A stretch of 64,000 nt of DNA, from NCBI RefSeq assembly GCF_900090205.1, contig NZ_LT607802.1, positions 34,622 through 98,621 of the forward strand. The letters are read 5' to 3'. This document shows positions 16,579 through 26,094 of this stretch, one piece after another (within the stretch, counting starts at the first letter, position 1; every line of letters starts with the position of its first letter). The notes beneath the pieces were generated by a model that did no database searches, was not told where the DNA came from, and worked only from the letters and a program-made list of their open reading frames with translations. The translations under genes and the position numbers were made by a program. This DNA comes from Vogesella sp. LIG4 (GTDB taxonomy: Bacteria; Pseudomonadota; Gammaproteobacteria; Burkholderiales; Chromobacteriaceae).

Positions 16579-19164
16579 ATGCCCCTGCCCCGTTTTCTTG
16601 CTTCCCGCTCACCCAGCAGCAAGCTGTTCTGGCTGCTGCTGTTGCTGCTGGCCATGCTGGCCGGCATCGTGCTGTTCTATCACCAGGCCAACCAGCGGCT
16701 GGTCAATGATCTGCGTAATACCAACCGCATTCATGCGGCCAACCTGCACGTCAGCAGCGATATCCTCGGCCTGCTGGGCACGCTGCAGAACCAGCTCAGC
16801 CAGCTGGTGGAAGACGACCGCGACGGCAAGCTCGACTACCAGGAACTGAATCGCCGCATGGCCGGCATCGAGGCACGGCTGGCGCAGCTGCAGCAACTGC
16901 CCAAGGAGCTGCTGCCGCCACCGGCGCAGCAGCCCAATGCGCAGCAGATCGTGATGCTGCAACGCGAAATCGCGCGCAATCTCGACAGCTTCGAACTGCA
17001 GGCCAGCGGCCTGCTGCTGCTGGTGCGCTCCGATACCCAGCATGCGCGGCAGCAGGCGATCCTGATCACCCGCCAGGTGCGCGACGACCTTGAGCAGCTG
17101 TCGGACCTGGTGCAGCTGCAGGAACAGGCCACGCAGCAGGCGTTCGACAGCTACCTGGCCGCCTCCAGCAGCCGCTTCCGGCTGGTGGAAATCCCGCTGT
17201 TGTCGCTGGTGCTGTGCATCGTGCTGCTGATGATGCGCACCTTCCACCGCATCGGCAGCCAGATGCGGCACACCGAGCGCGCGCTGCGCCAGCTGAGCGC
17301 CGGCAACACCGCCATCGAGCTGCCAAGCAGGAACGACAGCAGCTTCCAGCCCATCGTCACCGCGCTGCAACGCTTCCGGCAGTCGCTGGAAGACAACCAG
17401 CAGACCCAGCAGCAACTGGAACAGCAGGTGCAGGACCGCACCGCCCACCTGCAGACGGCCAACCAGCAGCTGGCCGACGAGATTGCCCAGCGCCGCGAGG
17501 CGGAAAAACACCGCCGCCTGTTCGAGATCGTGTTCCGCAACACCGACAACGCGGTGCTGATCACCACCCCGGACAGCCTGATCATCACCGCCAACCAGGC
17601 TTATCTGCAGATGACCGGCCGCTCGCTGGAGGAACTGGTGGGCAAGCGCCCGCCGATCTCCAGCTCCGGCCACCACGCCGGCGAGTTCTACCAGCGGCTG
17701 TGGCACGAGCTGTCGCACCGCGGCCGCTGGCAGGGCGAGATCGTCAACCGCCACGTGGATGGCGCCCTGGTACACGCGCTGCTCACCATCAACGCCGTCT
17801 ACGACGCCGACGGCACGCTCACCCACTACGTGGGCATCCTCTCCGACATCACCCAGATGAAGGCGGCGGAAAACCAGCTGCGGCGCATGGCCTATTTCGA
17901 CCCACTCACCGCGCTGCCCAACCGCGTGATGCTGAAAAACCGGCTGGAACACGAAATCGAGATCGCCCGCGAAGCCAAGAAGGGCTTTGCCGTGGTGATG
18001 CTGGACCTGGACCGCTTCAAATTCGTCAACGACACCATGGGCCACAAGGCCGGTGACGAGCTGTTGATGGACGTGGCCGAGCGCCTGCGCGGCACGGTGA
18101 AGATAGAAGACACGGTGGCACGGCTGTCCGGCGACGAGTTCTGCCTGATCCTGCGCGACGGCAACCCCAGCCAGCTGGCACTGAGCTGCGAAGCCATCCT
18201 GCAGGTGCTGAACCTGCCGTTCCGCCTGTCCGAGCGCGATGCCGAAATCGGCGCCAGCCTGGGCATCGCCATGTTCCCCACCGACGGCGAAGACGTCATC
18301 ACCCTGCTCAAGCATGCCGATGCCGCCATGTACCAGTCCAAATCGCTGGGGCGCAACCGCTACAGCTTCTTCGAGCCGGCGCTGGGGGCAAAACTGCACG
18401 ACGAAATGGAGCTGTTCACCCAGCTGCGCGCCGCGGTGAAGCAGCGCGCCTTCACCCTGTTCTACCAGCCCATCATCCCGCTGCAGCCCGAGCTGCCGGG
18501 CTATGCCGAGGCGCTGCTACGTTGGCCGCAAGGCGGCAGCCATGCGTCGCCCGGGGTGTTCATTCCGTTTGCCGAAAACCACGGCCTGATCGACGCCATC
18601 GGCGACTTCGTGCTGGACAGCGCCTGCGATTTCATCGCCCGCAGCCAGGGGGCCGGCAGCGAGCGCATCGTCAGCATCAACCTGTCCGCCAAGCAGCTGG
18701 CGCAGGGCGATCTCACCGGCAAGCTGGCCCGCCAGGTGGCCGCCTACGGCATCGCCCCGGCCAGCATCGAACTGGAGCTGACCGAGTCGTCGCTGATCCA
18801 GGATCTGGCAGCCATCGGCGATATCCTGCAGCAGCTGCGCGAAGCCGGTTTCCGCATCGCCATCGACGACTTTGGCGCCGGCTATTCCTCGCTCAACTAC
18901 CTGGTGGAATTGCCGGTGGACAAGGTGAAGATCGACCAGCGCTTCATCGGCGGCCTGGCCGACAGCCCGCGCAACCAGGCAGTGGTGGCGGCCATTCTGG
19001 AGCTGGCGCGCGCCATCGGCGTGCAGACTGTGGCCGAAGGGGTGGAAACCGCCGAGCAGCTTGCCTTCCTGCGCGCGCACGGCTGCCACTACGCGCAGGG
19101 TTACTACTTTGCCCGCCCGATGGCGGAGGCGGACTACCGGGCATTCGTGCCGCCGGCAGGCTGA
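16579..19164 (+). CDS. membrane-bound PAS-GGDEF-EAL cyclic di-GMP enzyme
   Basis: 861 residues. TM1 about 17-35, a helical periplasmic sensor to about 198, TM2 about 199-219, then a coiled coil, PAS (about 311-430), GGDEF (about 437-595) and EAL (about 610-861). The cyclase motif is SGDEF (517-521), a permitted variant; no RxxD inhibitory site is seen before it. The EAL domain has EALLRW (from 644), DDFGAGYSSLNYL, KIDQRFI and VAEGVET, so both activities are plausible. No strong ribosome-binding site precedes the ATG. A LapA-type adhesin, whose family is controlled by c-di-GMP, starts at 60539. Confidence 0.93.
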   Translation: MPLPRFLASRSPSSKLFWLLLLLLAMLAGIVLFYHQANQRLVNDLRNTNRIHAANLHVSSDILGLLGTLQNQLSQLVEDDRDGKLDYQELNRRMAGIEARLAQLQQLPKELLPPPAQQPNAQQIVMLQREIARNLDSFELQASGLLLLVRSDTQHARQQAILITRQVRDDLEQLSDLVQLQEQATQQAFDSYLAASSSRFRLVEIPLLSLVLCIVLLMMRTFHRIGSQMRHTERALRQLSAGNTAIELPSRNDSSFQPIVTALQRFRQSLEDNQQTQQQLEQQVQDRTAHLQTANQQLADEIAQRREAEKHRRLFEIVFRNTDNAVLITTPDSLIITANQAYLQMTGRSLEELVGKRPPISSSGHHAGEFYQRLWHELSHRGRWQGEIVNRHVDGALVHALLTINAVYDADGTLTHYVGILSDITQMKAAENQLRRMAYFDPLTALPNRVMLKNRLEHEIEIAREAKKGFAVVMLDLDRFKFVNDTMGHKAGDELLMDVAERLRGTVKIEDTVARLSGDEFCLILRDGNPSQLALSCEAILQVLNLPFRLSERDAEIGASLGIAMFPTDGEDVITLLKHADAAMYQSKSLGRNRYSFFEPALGAKLHDEMELFTQLRAAVKQRAFTLFYQPIIPLQPELPGYAEALLRWPQGGSHASPGVFIPFAENHGLIDAIGDFVLDSACDFIARSQGAGSERIVSINLSAKQLAQGDLTGKLARQVAAYGIAPASIELELTESSLIQDLAAIGDILQQLREAGFRIAIDDFGAGYSSLNYLVELPVDKVKIDQRFIGGLADSPRNQAVVAAILELARAIGVQTVAEGVETAEQLAFLRAHGCHYAQGYYFARPMAEADYRAFVPPAG

Positions 19165-19170
19165 AACGAC

Positions 19171-19195
19171 AACGCCCCGCACAGGGCGGGGCGTT
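19171..19195. terminator. bidirectional terminator
   Basis: AACGCCCCGC (19171-19180) and GCGGGGCGTT (19186-19195) form a 10-bp stem with a 5-nt loop between convergent genes. Confidence 0.75.
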
Positions 19196-19216
19196 TCAAG
19201 CTGGCCTGGCTGCCGC

Positions 19217-20527
19217 TCAGGCTTCCTGCTTGACCGCTGGCGGAGACGGCGGCGCGATCACCAGCACCTTGTCCACGCGGGTGCGGTCCATGTCCACCAC
19301 CTCGAAGCTGAAACCGCTCCATTCCACCTTGTCGGCCGGCGCCGGCACCTTGCCTAGCATGAACATCACGAAGCCGCCCAGGGTCTGGAAGTCGCCGGAC
19401 TCCTCGCCTTCGATGCTGTCCAGGTCGAAGTGCTCCTTGAAGTCGTCCAGCGCCATCATGCCGTCCACCAGCCAGCTGCCGTCCTCGCGCTGCACGATTT
19501 CCTGATCGGTATCGGACACATCGGTGGGCAGGTCGCCGACAATGGCCTCCAGCACGTCGTTGATCGACACCAGGCCTTCGATCTCGCCGTACTCGTCCAC
19601 CACCAGCGCGGTGTGGTTGCGGGTACGCTTGAACTGCTCCAGCAGCTGCATCGGGGTAATCGCCTCCGGCACGTACAAGGGCGGCTTCACCAGCCCTTCC
19701 AGCGTCACCGACTTGTCTTCCAGCAGGCGGTGCAGCAGGTCCTTGGCCTGCACGAAGCCCAGCACGTTCTCGAAGCCGCCCTTCACCACCGGGTAGCGGG
19801 TGAACACGCTGCCGCGCACGATGCGCAGGTTTTCCTCGATCGGGTCTTCCACGTCCAGCACCACGATGTCCTTGCGCGGCGACATGATGGCGACCACCTT
19901 CTTTTCATCCAGGCTGAAGATGTTCTCCACCAGTTCCTGCTCGGCGCGCTCGAAGATGCCCTCCTCGGCGCCCTGCTCCATCAGCACCTTGATTTCCTCT
20001 TCGGTGATGGACGGATCGGTGTTCTTCTTCACCCCCAGCACGCGCATCACCGCCTCGGTGGACAGGCTCAGCAGGCGTACCAGCGGCGCGGTGGCGCGGG
20101 CCAGCATCAGCATCGGGCGGGCAAGGATGGAAGCGAGGATTTCCGGGTTCTGCATGCCCACGCGCTTGGGCACCAGCTCGCCGATGATCAGCGAGAAATA
20201 GGTGATACCGATCACGGTAACCACCAGCGAAATCGGTTTGGCCAGGCTGGCCAGCAGCGGCACGTTTTCCAGGTAGCCGCGCACGTGCTCGGAAATGGCG
20301 GCCTCGCCGAAGGCACCGGTCAGGATGCCGATCAGGGTGATGCCGATCTGGATGGTGGAAAGAAAGCGGGTGGGCTCTTCGGCGAGCTTGAGCGCGGCAG
20401 CGGCGCCGCGGTTGCCCTCGTCTGCCCATTGCTGCAGGCGAACCTTGCGCGAAGAGACGATGGCGATTTCGGTCATGGCAAAAATGCCGTTCAACAGGAA
20501 CAGGACAATGACTATGAGTACGTCCAT
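19217..20527 (-). CDS. hemolysin-family CNNM/CorC-type membrane protein
   Basis: 436 residues. The N-terminal DUF21 (CNNM) transmembrane domain (1-190, with FAMTEIAIVSSRKVRL and ISLIIGELVPKR-type helix ends) is followed by two CBS domains (about 205-330, MSPRKDIVVLDVEDP and NHTALVVDEYGEIEGLVSINDVLEAIVGDLP) and a C-terminal CorC/HlyC domain (about 345-425). Members are linked to Mg2+/Co2+ homeostasis rather than haemolysis. It stands alone between terminators. Confidence 0.9.
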   Translation of the reverse strand: MDVLIVIVLFLLNGIFAMTEIAIVSSRKVRLQQWADEGNRGAAAALKLAEEPTRFLSTIQIGITLIGILTGAFGEAAISEHVRGYLENVPLLASLAKPISLVVTVIGITYFSLIIGELVPKRVGMQNPEILASILARPMLMLARATAPLVRLLSLSTEAVMRVLGVKKNTDPSITEEEIKVLMEQGAEEGIFERAEQELVENIFSLDEKKVVAIMSPRKDIVVLDVEDPIEENLRIVRGSVFTRYPVVKGGFENVLGFVQAKDLLHRLLEDKSVTLEGLVKPPLYVPEAITPMQLLEQFKRTRNHTALVVDEYGEIEGLVSINDVLEAIVGDLPTDVSDTDQEIVQREDGSWLVDGMMALDDFKEHFDLDSIEGEESGDFQTLGGFVMFMLGKVPAPADKVEWSGFSFEVVDMDRTRVDKVLVIAPPSPPAVKQEA

Positions 20528-20678
20528 TGGAGCGGGAAACCCCCTCGATATGCAGAAGCCGACATTCTACATGCCCGCTGCAAATACACCAGTCATGCAC
20601 TTTGCCGCGGCATGCAGTTCAGATTCTGTCTATAGCCGAGCATGGCCCCGCCTGTGGCAGTTTCCACACCCCCGGCAG

Positions 20679-20711
20679 CAAAAAAACAGCCCCGTGCCAG
20701 GGCAGCGGGGC
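20679..20711 (-). terminator. rho-independent terminator downstream of the RidA-family gene
   Basis: On the minus strand GCCCCG (20711-20706) pairs with CGGGGC (20694-20689), followed by a run of seven T. Confidence 0.7.
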
Positions 20712-20742
20712 GGGTAAGGTGCAAACAGGAGAATCGGGGCGG

Positions 20743-21234
20743 CTACGCGCTTGCAGCATCAGTGTGGCGTACCGCCACCTGCATATCGATTTCCACGGCG
20801 GCATTCTTGGGCAGTTGATACACCCCCAGCGAGGTACGGGTATGCACACCGGCCTCCCCCAGCACGCGGTACAACACTTCGGAAGCCGCATTGGCCACCT
20901 CGCTCTGGCGGCTGAAGCCGGCGGCGCTCTGCACATACACATTCATGCGCAGCACCCGTGCCACAGGCTGCAGGGACCCCAGTGTCTGCTGCAGCAGAAT
21001 CAGGCAGCGCAAGGCGCTGATGCGCGCCGCATGGCAGGCTGCCTCTTCGCTGCAGTCGTCGCCCACCTTCCCGGTGACTACCACCGTGTCCCCCACCCGC
21101 GGCACCTGGCCACTGATGAAGACTTCGTTGTCATAGCGCAGCACCGGTGTGTACTGGCCGCCGATCTTCAGTGTTTCGGCCGGGTCCAGCCCGACTTCCG
21201 CGCAATATGCGGCCAACGTTTGCTGTTGTGACAT
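20743..21234 (-). CDS. RidA/YjgF/YER057c/UK114-family protein
   Basis: 163 residues. YDNEVFISGQVPRVGDTVVVTGKVG, CLILLQQTLGSLQPVARVLRMNVYV and VYQLPKNAAVEIDMQVAVR give the RidA-like fold. It may deaminate reactive enamines or imines, but belongs to a divergent subgroup, so substrate is open. The MFS gene upstream ends with TAATG, so translation may begin at that ATG (21246) four codons earlier; I take 21234 because GGGGAGG lies directly before it, although the spacing is short. The two genes are co-transcribed. Confidence 0.85.
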   Translation of the reverse strand: MSQQQTLAAYCAEVGLDPAETLKIGGQYTPVLRYDNEVFISGQVPRVGDTVVVTGKVGDDCSEEAACHAARISALRCLILLQQTLGSLQPVARVLRMNVYVQSAAGFSRQSEVANAASEVLYRVLGEAGVHTRTSLGVYQLPKNAAVEIDMQVAVRHTDAASA

Positions 21235-21245
21235 ATCCCTCCCCA

Positions 21246-22484
21246 TTAAACAGTTCGCGGCAGCGGCTCCACCCGGCGCAGCTGCCAGGTAAGCCACAGG
21301 CACAGCGCCAGCAGCGCGGCGATCAGGCCGGCCACACCCAGCCAGCCGTCCAGCCGCCACATCAGGCCGGAGCCGGAGCCGATCAGTGCCGAGCCCACGT
21401 AGTATGAGGTGAGATAGAACGCCGAGGCCAGGCCGCGAGCGTGGCTGGCCCTGCGGCCAACCCAGCTGGCCGCCACCGCGTGGGCGGCAAAGAAGCCGAA
21501 GGTGAACAGGCCGACGCCGATCACCACCAGCCACAGGCTGTTGGCCAGCGTCAGCGCCAGTGCCGGCAGCATCAGCGCCACCATCTTCCACAGCACCTCG
21601 CGGCGGCCCAGGCGGTCGGCCATGCGCCCGGCAATGGTCGAGGCGGCCATGCCCACCACGTACAGCAGGAAGATCAGGCCGATCACACTCTGGCTCAGCG
21701 AGAACGGCGCTGCCTGCAGGCGGAAACCCAGGTAGTTGTACAGGCTGACAAAGCCGCCCATCAGCATGAAACCCAGCACGAACAGCCGCGCCAGCCCGGC
21801 ATCGCGCCAGTGGCTGCGGCTGTCGGCCAGCACGCTGGCCAGCGATACCGGCCGCGGCACGAAGCGGCGCGATTCCGGCAGCAGTTTCCAGAACAGCAAG
21901 GCGGTCAGCGTGCCCAGCACTGCCTGCGCCAGCATGCCGTTCTGCAGCCCGGCGGCATCGGCCACCACCGCGGCCAGGTAGCGGCCGCTCATGCCGCCCA
22001 GCGCATTGCCGGCGATATACAGCCCCACCGAACGCCCCAGCGACTCCGGCTCCAGCTCCTCCGACAGATAGGACAGCGCCAGCGCCGGCAGGCCGGCCAT
22101 CACCACGCCGAACAGCCCGCGCCACAGCAGCAGCCAGCCGTAGCTGTTGCTGAATGCCGCAAACCACGACAGCAGCACGCCCAGGAACAGCGACACCACC
22201 ATCATGCGGGTGCGGCCGAAGCGTTCCGCCAGCAGGCTGGCCGGAATCAGCATCAGCGCCATCGGCAGCGTGGCCACCGACAGCACGCCGCTGGAAGCCG
22301 CCGGCGACAGGCCGTAGTGCGCAGCCAGCATCGGCATCAGCGGCTGCACGCCGTACAGCAGGGAGAAGGTGGCAAAGCCACCGGTGGCGGCAGCCCAGGT
22401 GGCGCGCCACCAGGCGCTGGAGCCACCGGAGTGCGGTTGGGCGGAAAGGTTGGCCGCAGGGGCGGCACAGCTGGCAGTAGACAT
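21246..22484 (-). CDS. MFS transporter
   Basis: 412 residues, 12 predicted helices, DHA1-like. ASLLAERFGRTRMMVVSLFLG (motif A after helix 2) and its repeat GRMADRLGRREVLWKM in the second half support the call; the YnfM-like opening FSLLYGVQPLMPMLAAHYGLS places it in that branch. It is transcribed away from the LysR gene and overlaps the RidA gene, so it is a candidate LysR target. The substrate is unknown. Confidence 0.85.
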   Translation of the reverse strand: MSTASCAAPAANLSAQPHSGGSSAWWRATWAAATGGFATFSLLYGVQPLMPMLAAHYGLSPAASSGVLSVATLPMALMLIPASLLAERFGRTRMMVVSLFLGVLLSWFAAFSNSYGWLLLWRGLFGVVMAGLPALALSYLSEELEPESLGRSVGLYIAGNALGGMSGRYLAAVVADAAGLQNGMLAQAVLGTLTALLFWKLLPESRRFVPRPVSLASVLADSRSHWRDAGLARLFVLGFMLMGGFVSLYNYLGFRLQAAPFSLSQSVIGLIFLLYVVGMAASTIAGRMADRLGRREVLWKMVALMLPALALTLANSLWLVVIGVGLFTFGFFAAHAVAASWVGRRASHARGLASAFYLTSYYVGSALIGSGSGLMWRLDGWLGVAGLIAALLALCLWLTWQLRRVEPLPRTV

Positions 22485-22599
22485 CGCGTCTCGGTCTGGT
22501 GCAGTGGGTACCTTGCCAGACTAGGCTCGCCAGATGGCAACGTCCAATATATATTTACTTGGCAATTAAGACGAAATTCATATCAATCAGGATTACCCC
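22485..22599. promoter_or_regulatory. divergent promoter region, MFS-ridA versus lysR
   Basis: An AT-rich core (TATATATTT near 22548) lies between two divergent genes, with TTGGCAATTAAGAC and CATATCAA words of LysR T-N11-A character. AGGA at 22589 serves lysR. An operator is expected but cannot be pinned down from one sequence. Confidence 0.4.
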
Positions 22600-23499
22600 A
22601 TGGAACTGCGTCACCTGCGCTACTTCGTTGCCGTGGCCGAAGAGCTGCACTTCACCCGTGCCGCCGAACGGCTGCACATCGCCCAGCCGCCGCTGAGCCA
22701 GCAGATCCGTGCACTGGAGCAGGAACTGGGCGTGCAGCTGCTGGAGCGCCACCAGCGCGCGGTGCGGCTCACCGCCGCCGGCGAGCGCTTTCTGCAACGC
22801 GCCCGCGCGCTGCTGGCCGACAGCCGCCAGGCCGCCGACGAAGCGCGGCGCGTGGCGCGCGGCGAGCTGGGCGAGCTGCGCATCGGCTTCACTTCCTCGC
22901 TGCCGCTGATGTCGGTGCTGCCGGCCACCCTGTTGCAGTTCCGCCAGGCGCGGCCGGATGTCACCCTGCACTTTCACGAGCTGTTCACCCGCGAGCAGTT
23001 CCAGCAGCTGCGCCAGCGCAAGCTGGACGTGGGTGTGGTGCGCTTCAACCGCGACGAGGACACCCCGGGGCTGGAAGTGCGCGCAGTGCGCCGCGACCGG
23101 CTGTGCGTGGTGCTGCCGGCCGGCCACCCGTTGGCCGCACGCGATGCGCTGCGCATCGCCGAGCTGGCCGCCGAACGGGTGATAGGCTACCCGGCCGGCA
23201 ACGGCAACTGGCTGAACAATCGCCTGCACAGCCTGGCGCGGCAGAACGGCTTCGAATGGCAGGTGCACCAGCTGGCCGGCGAAGCCACCACCCAGATCGG
23301 CCTGGTGGCCGCCGGCCTCGGCATCGCCGTGCTGCCGGCGCCGCTGCAGTGCGTGCAGCTGCCGCAGATACGCTATGTGCCGCTTACCGACGAGGATGCC
23401 TACATGACACTGGCGGTGGCGTGGCGAAGCGGGGACAATTCTCCGCTGGTCGCCGCCTTCGTCAGCACGCTGCTGGCGGTGGGACAACAGGCTCCGTAA
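22600..23499 (+). CDS. LysR-family transcriptional regulator
   Basis: 299 residues. The N-terminal HTH is intact (MELRHLRYFVAVAEELHFTRAAERLHIAQPPLSQQIRALEQELGVQLLER), followed by a two-lobe effector domain with VGVVRFNRDEDTPGLEVRAV and GLGIAVLPAPLQ. It is the BenM/CatM-like subtype by general look. Divergent from the MFS-RidA unit and 33 nt upstream of a cysteine-synthase-like gene, so it may control both. Confidence 0.92.
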   Translation: MELRHLRYFVAVAEELHFTRAAERLHIAQPPLSQQIRALEQELGVQLLERHQRAVRLTAAGERFLQRARALLADSRQAADEARRVARGELGELRIGFTSSLPLMSVLPATLLQFRQARPDVTLHFHELFTREQFQQLRQRKLDVGVVRFNRDEDTPGLEVRAVRRDRLCVVLPAGHPLAARDALRIAELAAERVIGYPAGNGNWLNNRLHSLARQNGFEWQVHQLAGEATTQIGLVAAGLGIAVLPAPLQCVQLPQIRYVPLTDEDAYMTLAVAWRSGDNSPLVAAFVSTLLAVGQQAP

Positions 23500-23532
23500 G
23501 GCACGAGACAACACAGAACAAAAGGAAACACC

Positions 23533-24594
23533 ATGCGCACCTGGCTGATGGAGGCCGTCCGCAAGATCGAGGCCGATTTCAACCGCTCCAGCGACACCCA
23601 CCTGATTCCGCTGCAGATCCCCGGCGCGCCGGGCATCCAGCTGTATTTCAAGGACGAATCCACCCACCCCACCGGCAGCCTGAAACACCGGCTGGCGCGC
23701 TCGCTGTTCCTGTACGCGCTGTCCAACGGCTGGATCCGCGAAGGCACCCCGGTAATCGAGGCCTCCAGCGGCAGCACCGCGGTGTCGGAAGCCTACTTCG
23801 CCCGCCTGCTGGGCCTGCCCTTCATCGCGGTGATGCCGGCCAGCACCTCCAGCGAGAAGGTCCGCGCCATTGAGTTCTACGGCGGCCGCTGCCACCTGGT
23901 GAACGACCCGGCCACCATCTACGACGAATCCATGCGCCTGGCGCGCGAACTGAACGGCCACTACATGGACCAGTTCACCTACGCCGAGCGCGCCACCGAC
24001 TGGCGCGGCAACAACAATATCGCCGACACCATCTTCAAACAGATGCAGCTGGAACCCCACCCGGAGCCCACCTGGATCATCAACGGCGCCGGCACCGGCG
24101 GCACCAGCGCCACCATCGGCCGCTACGTGCGCTACCAGCAGAAAAACACCAAGGTATGCGTGGTGGACCCGGAAAACTCGGCGTTCTACACCAGCTATGA
24201 AAGCGGCGACGCCGACTGCACCTGCGAAGGCGGCTCCGGGGTGGAAGGCATCGGCCGCCCGCGGGTGGAGCCGTCGTTCATCCCCAGCGTGATCGACCGC
24301 ATGATCCGCGTGCCCAACGTGGCCAGCTACGCCGCCATCCACTTCCTGGAAGAAGTGCTGGGCCGCAAGTGCGGCGGCTCCACCGGCACCAACTTCTACG
24401 GCGTGTGCGTGCTGATGGACGAGATGCTGCGCCGTGGCGAGAGCGGCAGCATCGTCACCCTGATCTGCGACGACGGCAACCGCTACCTGAACAGCTACTA
24501 CGACGCCGGCTGGCTGGCCGCCGGCGGCTACGACATTCAGCCGTGGCTGCAGCGCTACCGCCAGTTCTTCGACCACGGCCAGTGGCAGGGCTGA
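23533..24594 (+). CDS. PLP-dependent cysteine-synthase-family enzyme (Cds1-like cysteine desulfhydrase?)
   Basis: 353 residues, fold-type II PLP enzyme. The probable Schiff-base Lys51 lies in [11 protein letters not shown], the Asn/Ser loop in [19 protein letters not shown], and the phosphate loop in [14 protein letters not shown]. Insertions such as [22 protein letters not shown] separate it from CysK/CysM and resemble Cds1-type proteins, which release sulfide from cysteine. That activity is inference. GGAAA precedes the start; probably in an operon with lysR. Confidence 0.8.
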   Translation: MRTWLMEAVRKIEADFNRSSDTHLIPLQIPGAPGIQLYFKDESTHPTGSLKHRLARSLFLYALSNGWIREGTPVIEASSGSTAVSEAYFARLLGLPFIAVMPASTSSEKVRAIEFYGGRCHLVNDPATIYDESMRLARELNGHYMDQFTYAERATDWRGNNNIADTIFKQMQLEPHPEPTWIINGAGTGGTSATIGRYVRYQQKNTKVCVVDPENSAFYTSYESGDADCTCEGGSGVEGIGRPRVEPSFIPSVIDRMIRVPNVASYAAIHFLEEVLGRKCGGSTGTNFYGVCVLMDEMLRRGESGSIVTLICDDGNRYLNSYYDAGWLAAGGYDIQPWLQRYRQFFDHGQWQG

Positions 24595-24790
24595 GCGCCA
24601 CGGGCGGCAAACCGGTCTAACGGGGGCCTAGAAACCCTGATTTCCAAGCAACACAGTATCGCGACGCAAGCGGGAGTTTTTCGAAGTTCCCAACGGTGTG
24701 CCGCCAGCGCGAATGCCTGTAGCATGGACAGTGGCTGGCAGCCCGGGCATCGCCCCACCCGGGCCAGCCGCCGCCTGTCGAGGATGAGGA

Positions 24791-25480
24791 ATGCTGCGCC
24801 GTCTGCTTGCCACGCTATGCCTGTTCGCTTGCCTGCTTACGGCGTCTGCCCTGGCGCAGACGCCACAGCTGCGTGTCGCCATCGACGCCAACAATCCGCC
24901 CTTCATGTACGCCGACAGCAGCGGCCGCCCGGCCGGCATCTACGCCAAGCAGCTGCAAACGCTGGCACGCCGCAGCGGCATTGTCATCAGCGTCGAAGCC
25001 ATGCCGTGGAAACGCGCGCTGGCCTACCTGGCGCTGGGCACCCACGGCGTGGCCGGCATCTACAGCAACCCGGAGCGGCAAAAGCGCTATCTCTACAGCC
25101 AGCCGCTGTACAACGAGGTGCTGGCGGTGTACGGCCGCAAGGCGGACCACCGCGCGCGCTACAGCGATGTCAGCACCTTCGGCGGCCTGCGCGTGGGCGT
25201 GTTGTCCGGCTGGTTCTATTCCGAGGCGTTCAGCCATGCGCGTGCGCAGGGCTGGCTGCAGGCCGACGAGGCCAGCCGTGATGCGCAGAACGTGGAAAAA
25301 CTCAGGCTGGGCCGGCTGGACTACCTGATCGGCATTCGCGAAAGCATCGCGCCGCTGATGGGCGACCAGCTGGAAGAACTGGGCGTCTTCTCCGTCAACC
25401 ACACCTACCTGGCGCTGCCACGCACTGCGGCCAACCAGCAGCTGTTGCTGCGCATCAACCAGGCGCTGACGCCCCCGTAA
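24791..25480 (+). CDS. periplasmic solute-binding protein (SBP_bac_3 type)
   Basis: 229 residues with signal peptide (cleavage after ALA near 22). LRVAIDANNPPFMYADSSGRPAGIYAKQLQ, EAMPWKRALAYLALG and GLRVGVLSGWFYSEAF are typical of family 3 binding proteins. No permease or ATPase is nearby, so it is an orphan; such proteins can also act as sensory inputs. The ligand is unknown. Confidence 0.8.
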   Translation: MLRRLLATLCLFACLLTASALAQTPQLRVAIDANNPPFMYADSSGRPAGIYAKQLQTLARRSGIVISVEAMPWKRALAYLALGTHGVAGIYSNPERQKRYLYSQPLYNEVLAVYGRKADHRARYSDVSTFGGLRVGVLSGWFYSEAFSHARAQGWLQADEASRDAQNVEKLRLGRLDYLIGIRESIAPLMGDQLEELGVFSVNHTYLALPRTAANQQLLLRINQALTPP

Positions 25481-25770
25481 GCGCCGCTCCACCGCCCGCC
25501 GTCACCAAGCACACACAAGCTTAATAATCCTTAGCAGCATTCAACTAGGGATAGTCGCCCGCTTCGCTTATGCTCGTAGTGCCTGCGCCATCGGTTGTGC
25601 AGTCCGCCTGCCAGGCGGCCGCGCTGCCGGGCATGGCGGCAACAAGCGGCACCCTTGCTGTCGCCACCCCACCCGCCAACCCGGTTTACAGTCACTGCCC
25701 CGCTCGCCAGGCACCAGATAACTCGACATGCCCATCCCACCGGTGGTGCATGCCTGTACGGAGAAGAAGC

Positions 25771-26022
25771 ATGAAAGCCCTGTTGTTTGCCCTGATTGCC
25801 GCCGGCAGCCTGTCCGCCTGTGTGGTGGAACCCGCTCGGGTACAACTGCGCTCACCCGTCGTGCTGGAACCACCACGCATCGTGCTGCCGGTCTATGAGT
25901 ACGAAGGCGACTACTATCGCCACCACCACTGGCGTGGCGACGATGACGAACGTGGTCACTACTATTACGATGACCGCGGCGGCTTCTGCCCGCCCGGCCA
26001 GGGTATGAAGGGCCGCTGCTGA
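25771..26022 (+). CDS. short His/Tyr/Asp-rich lipoprotein
   Basis: 83 residues. The signal peptide MKALLFALIAAGSLSAC ends in a lipobox (LSAC, Cys17). The mature part is short and highly polar, with EYEGDYYRHHHWRGDDDERG and GHYYYDDRGGFCPPGQ. Such clusters could bind metal, but this is inference. GGAG 9 nt upstream sets the start; the frame is open further upstream without signal-peptide logic. The 290-bp gap before it (25481-25770) holds nothing else I can support. Confidence 0.7.
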   Translation: MKALLFALIAAGSLSACVVEPARVQLRSPVVLEPPRIVLPVYEYEGDYYRHHHWRGDDDERGHYYYDDRGGFCPPGQGMKGRC

Positions 26023-26052
26023 GTCTGTGCGGCAGTTGGCCGCAAGCAGCAA

Positions 26053-26075
26053 AAAGCCGCCCCTTGGGGCGGCTT
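26053..26075. terminator. bidirectional terminator
   Basis: AAAGCCGCCCC (26053-26063), TT, GGGGCGGCTTT (to about 26075): a strong stem between the convergent lipoprotein gene and nrdJ. A 10-mer copy precedes it at 26035-26044. Confidence 0.75.
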
Positions 26076-26094
26076 TGTCATATGGCAAACCTGC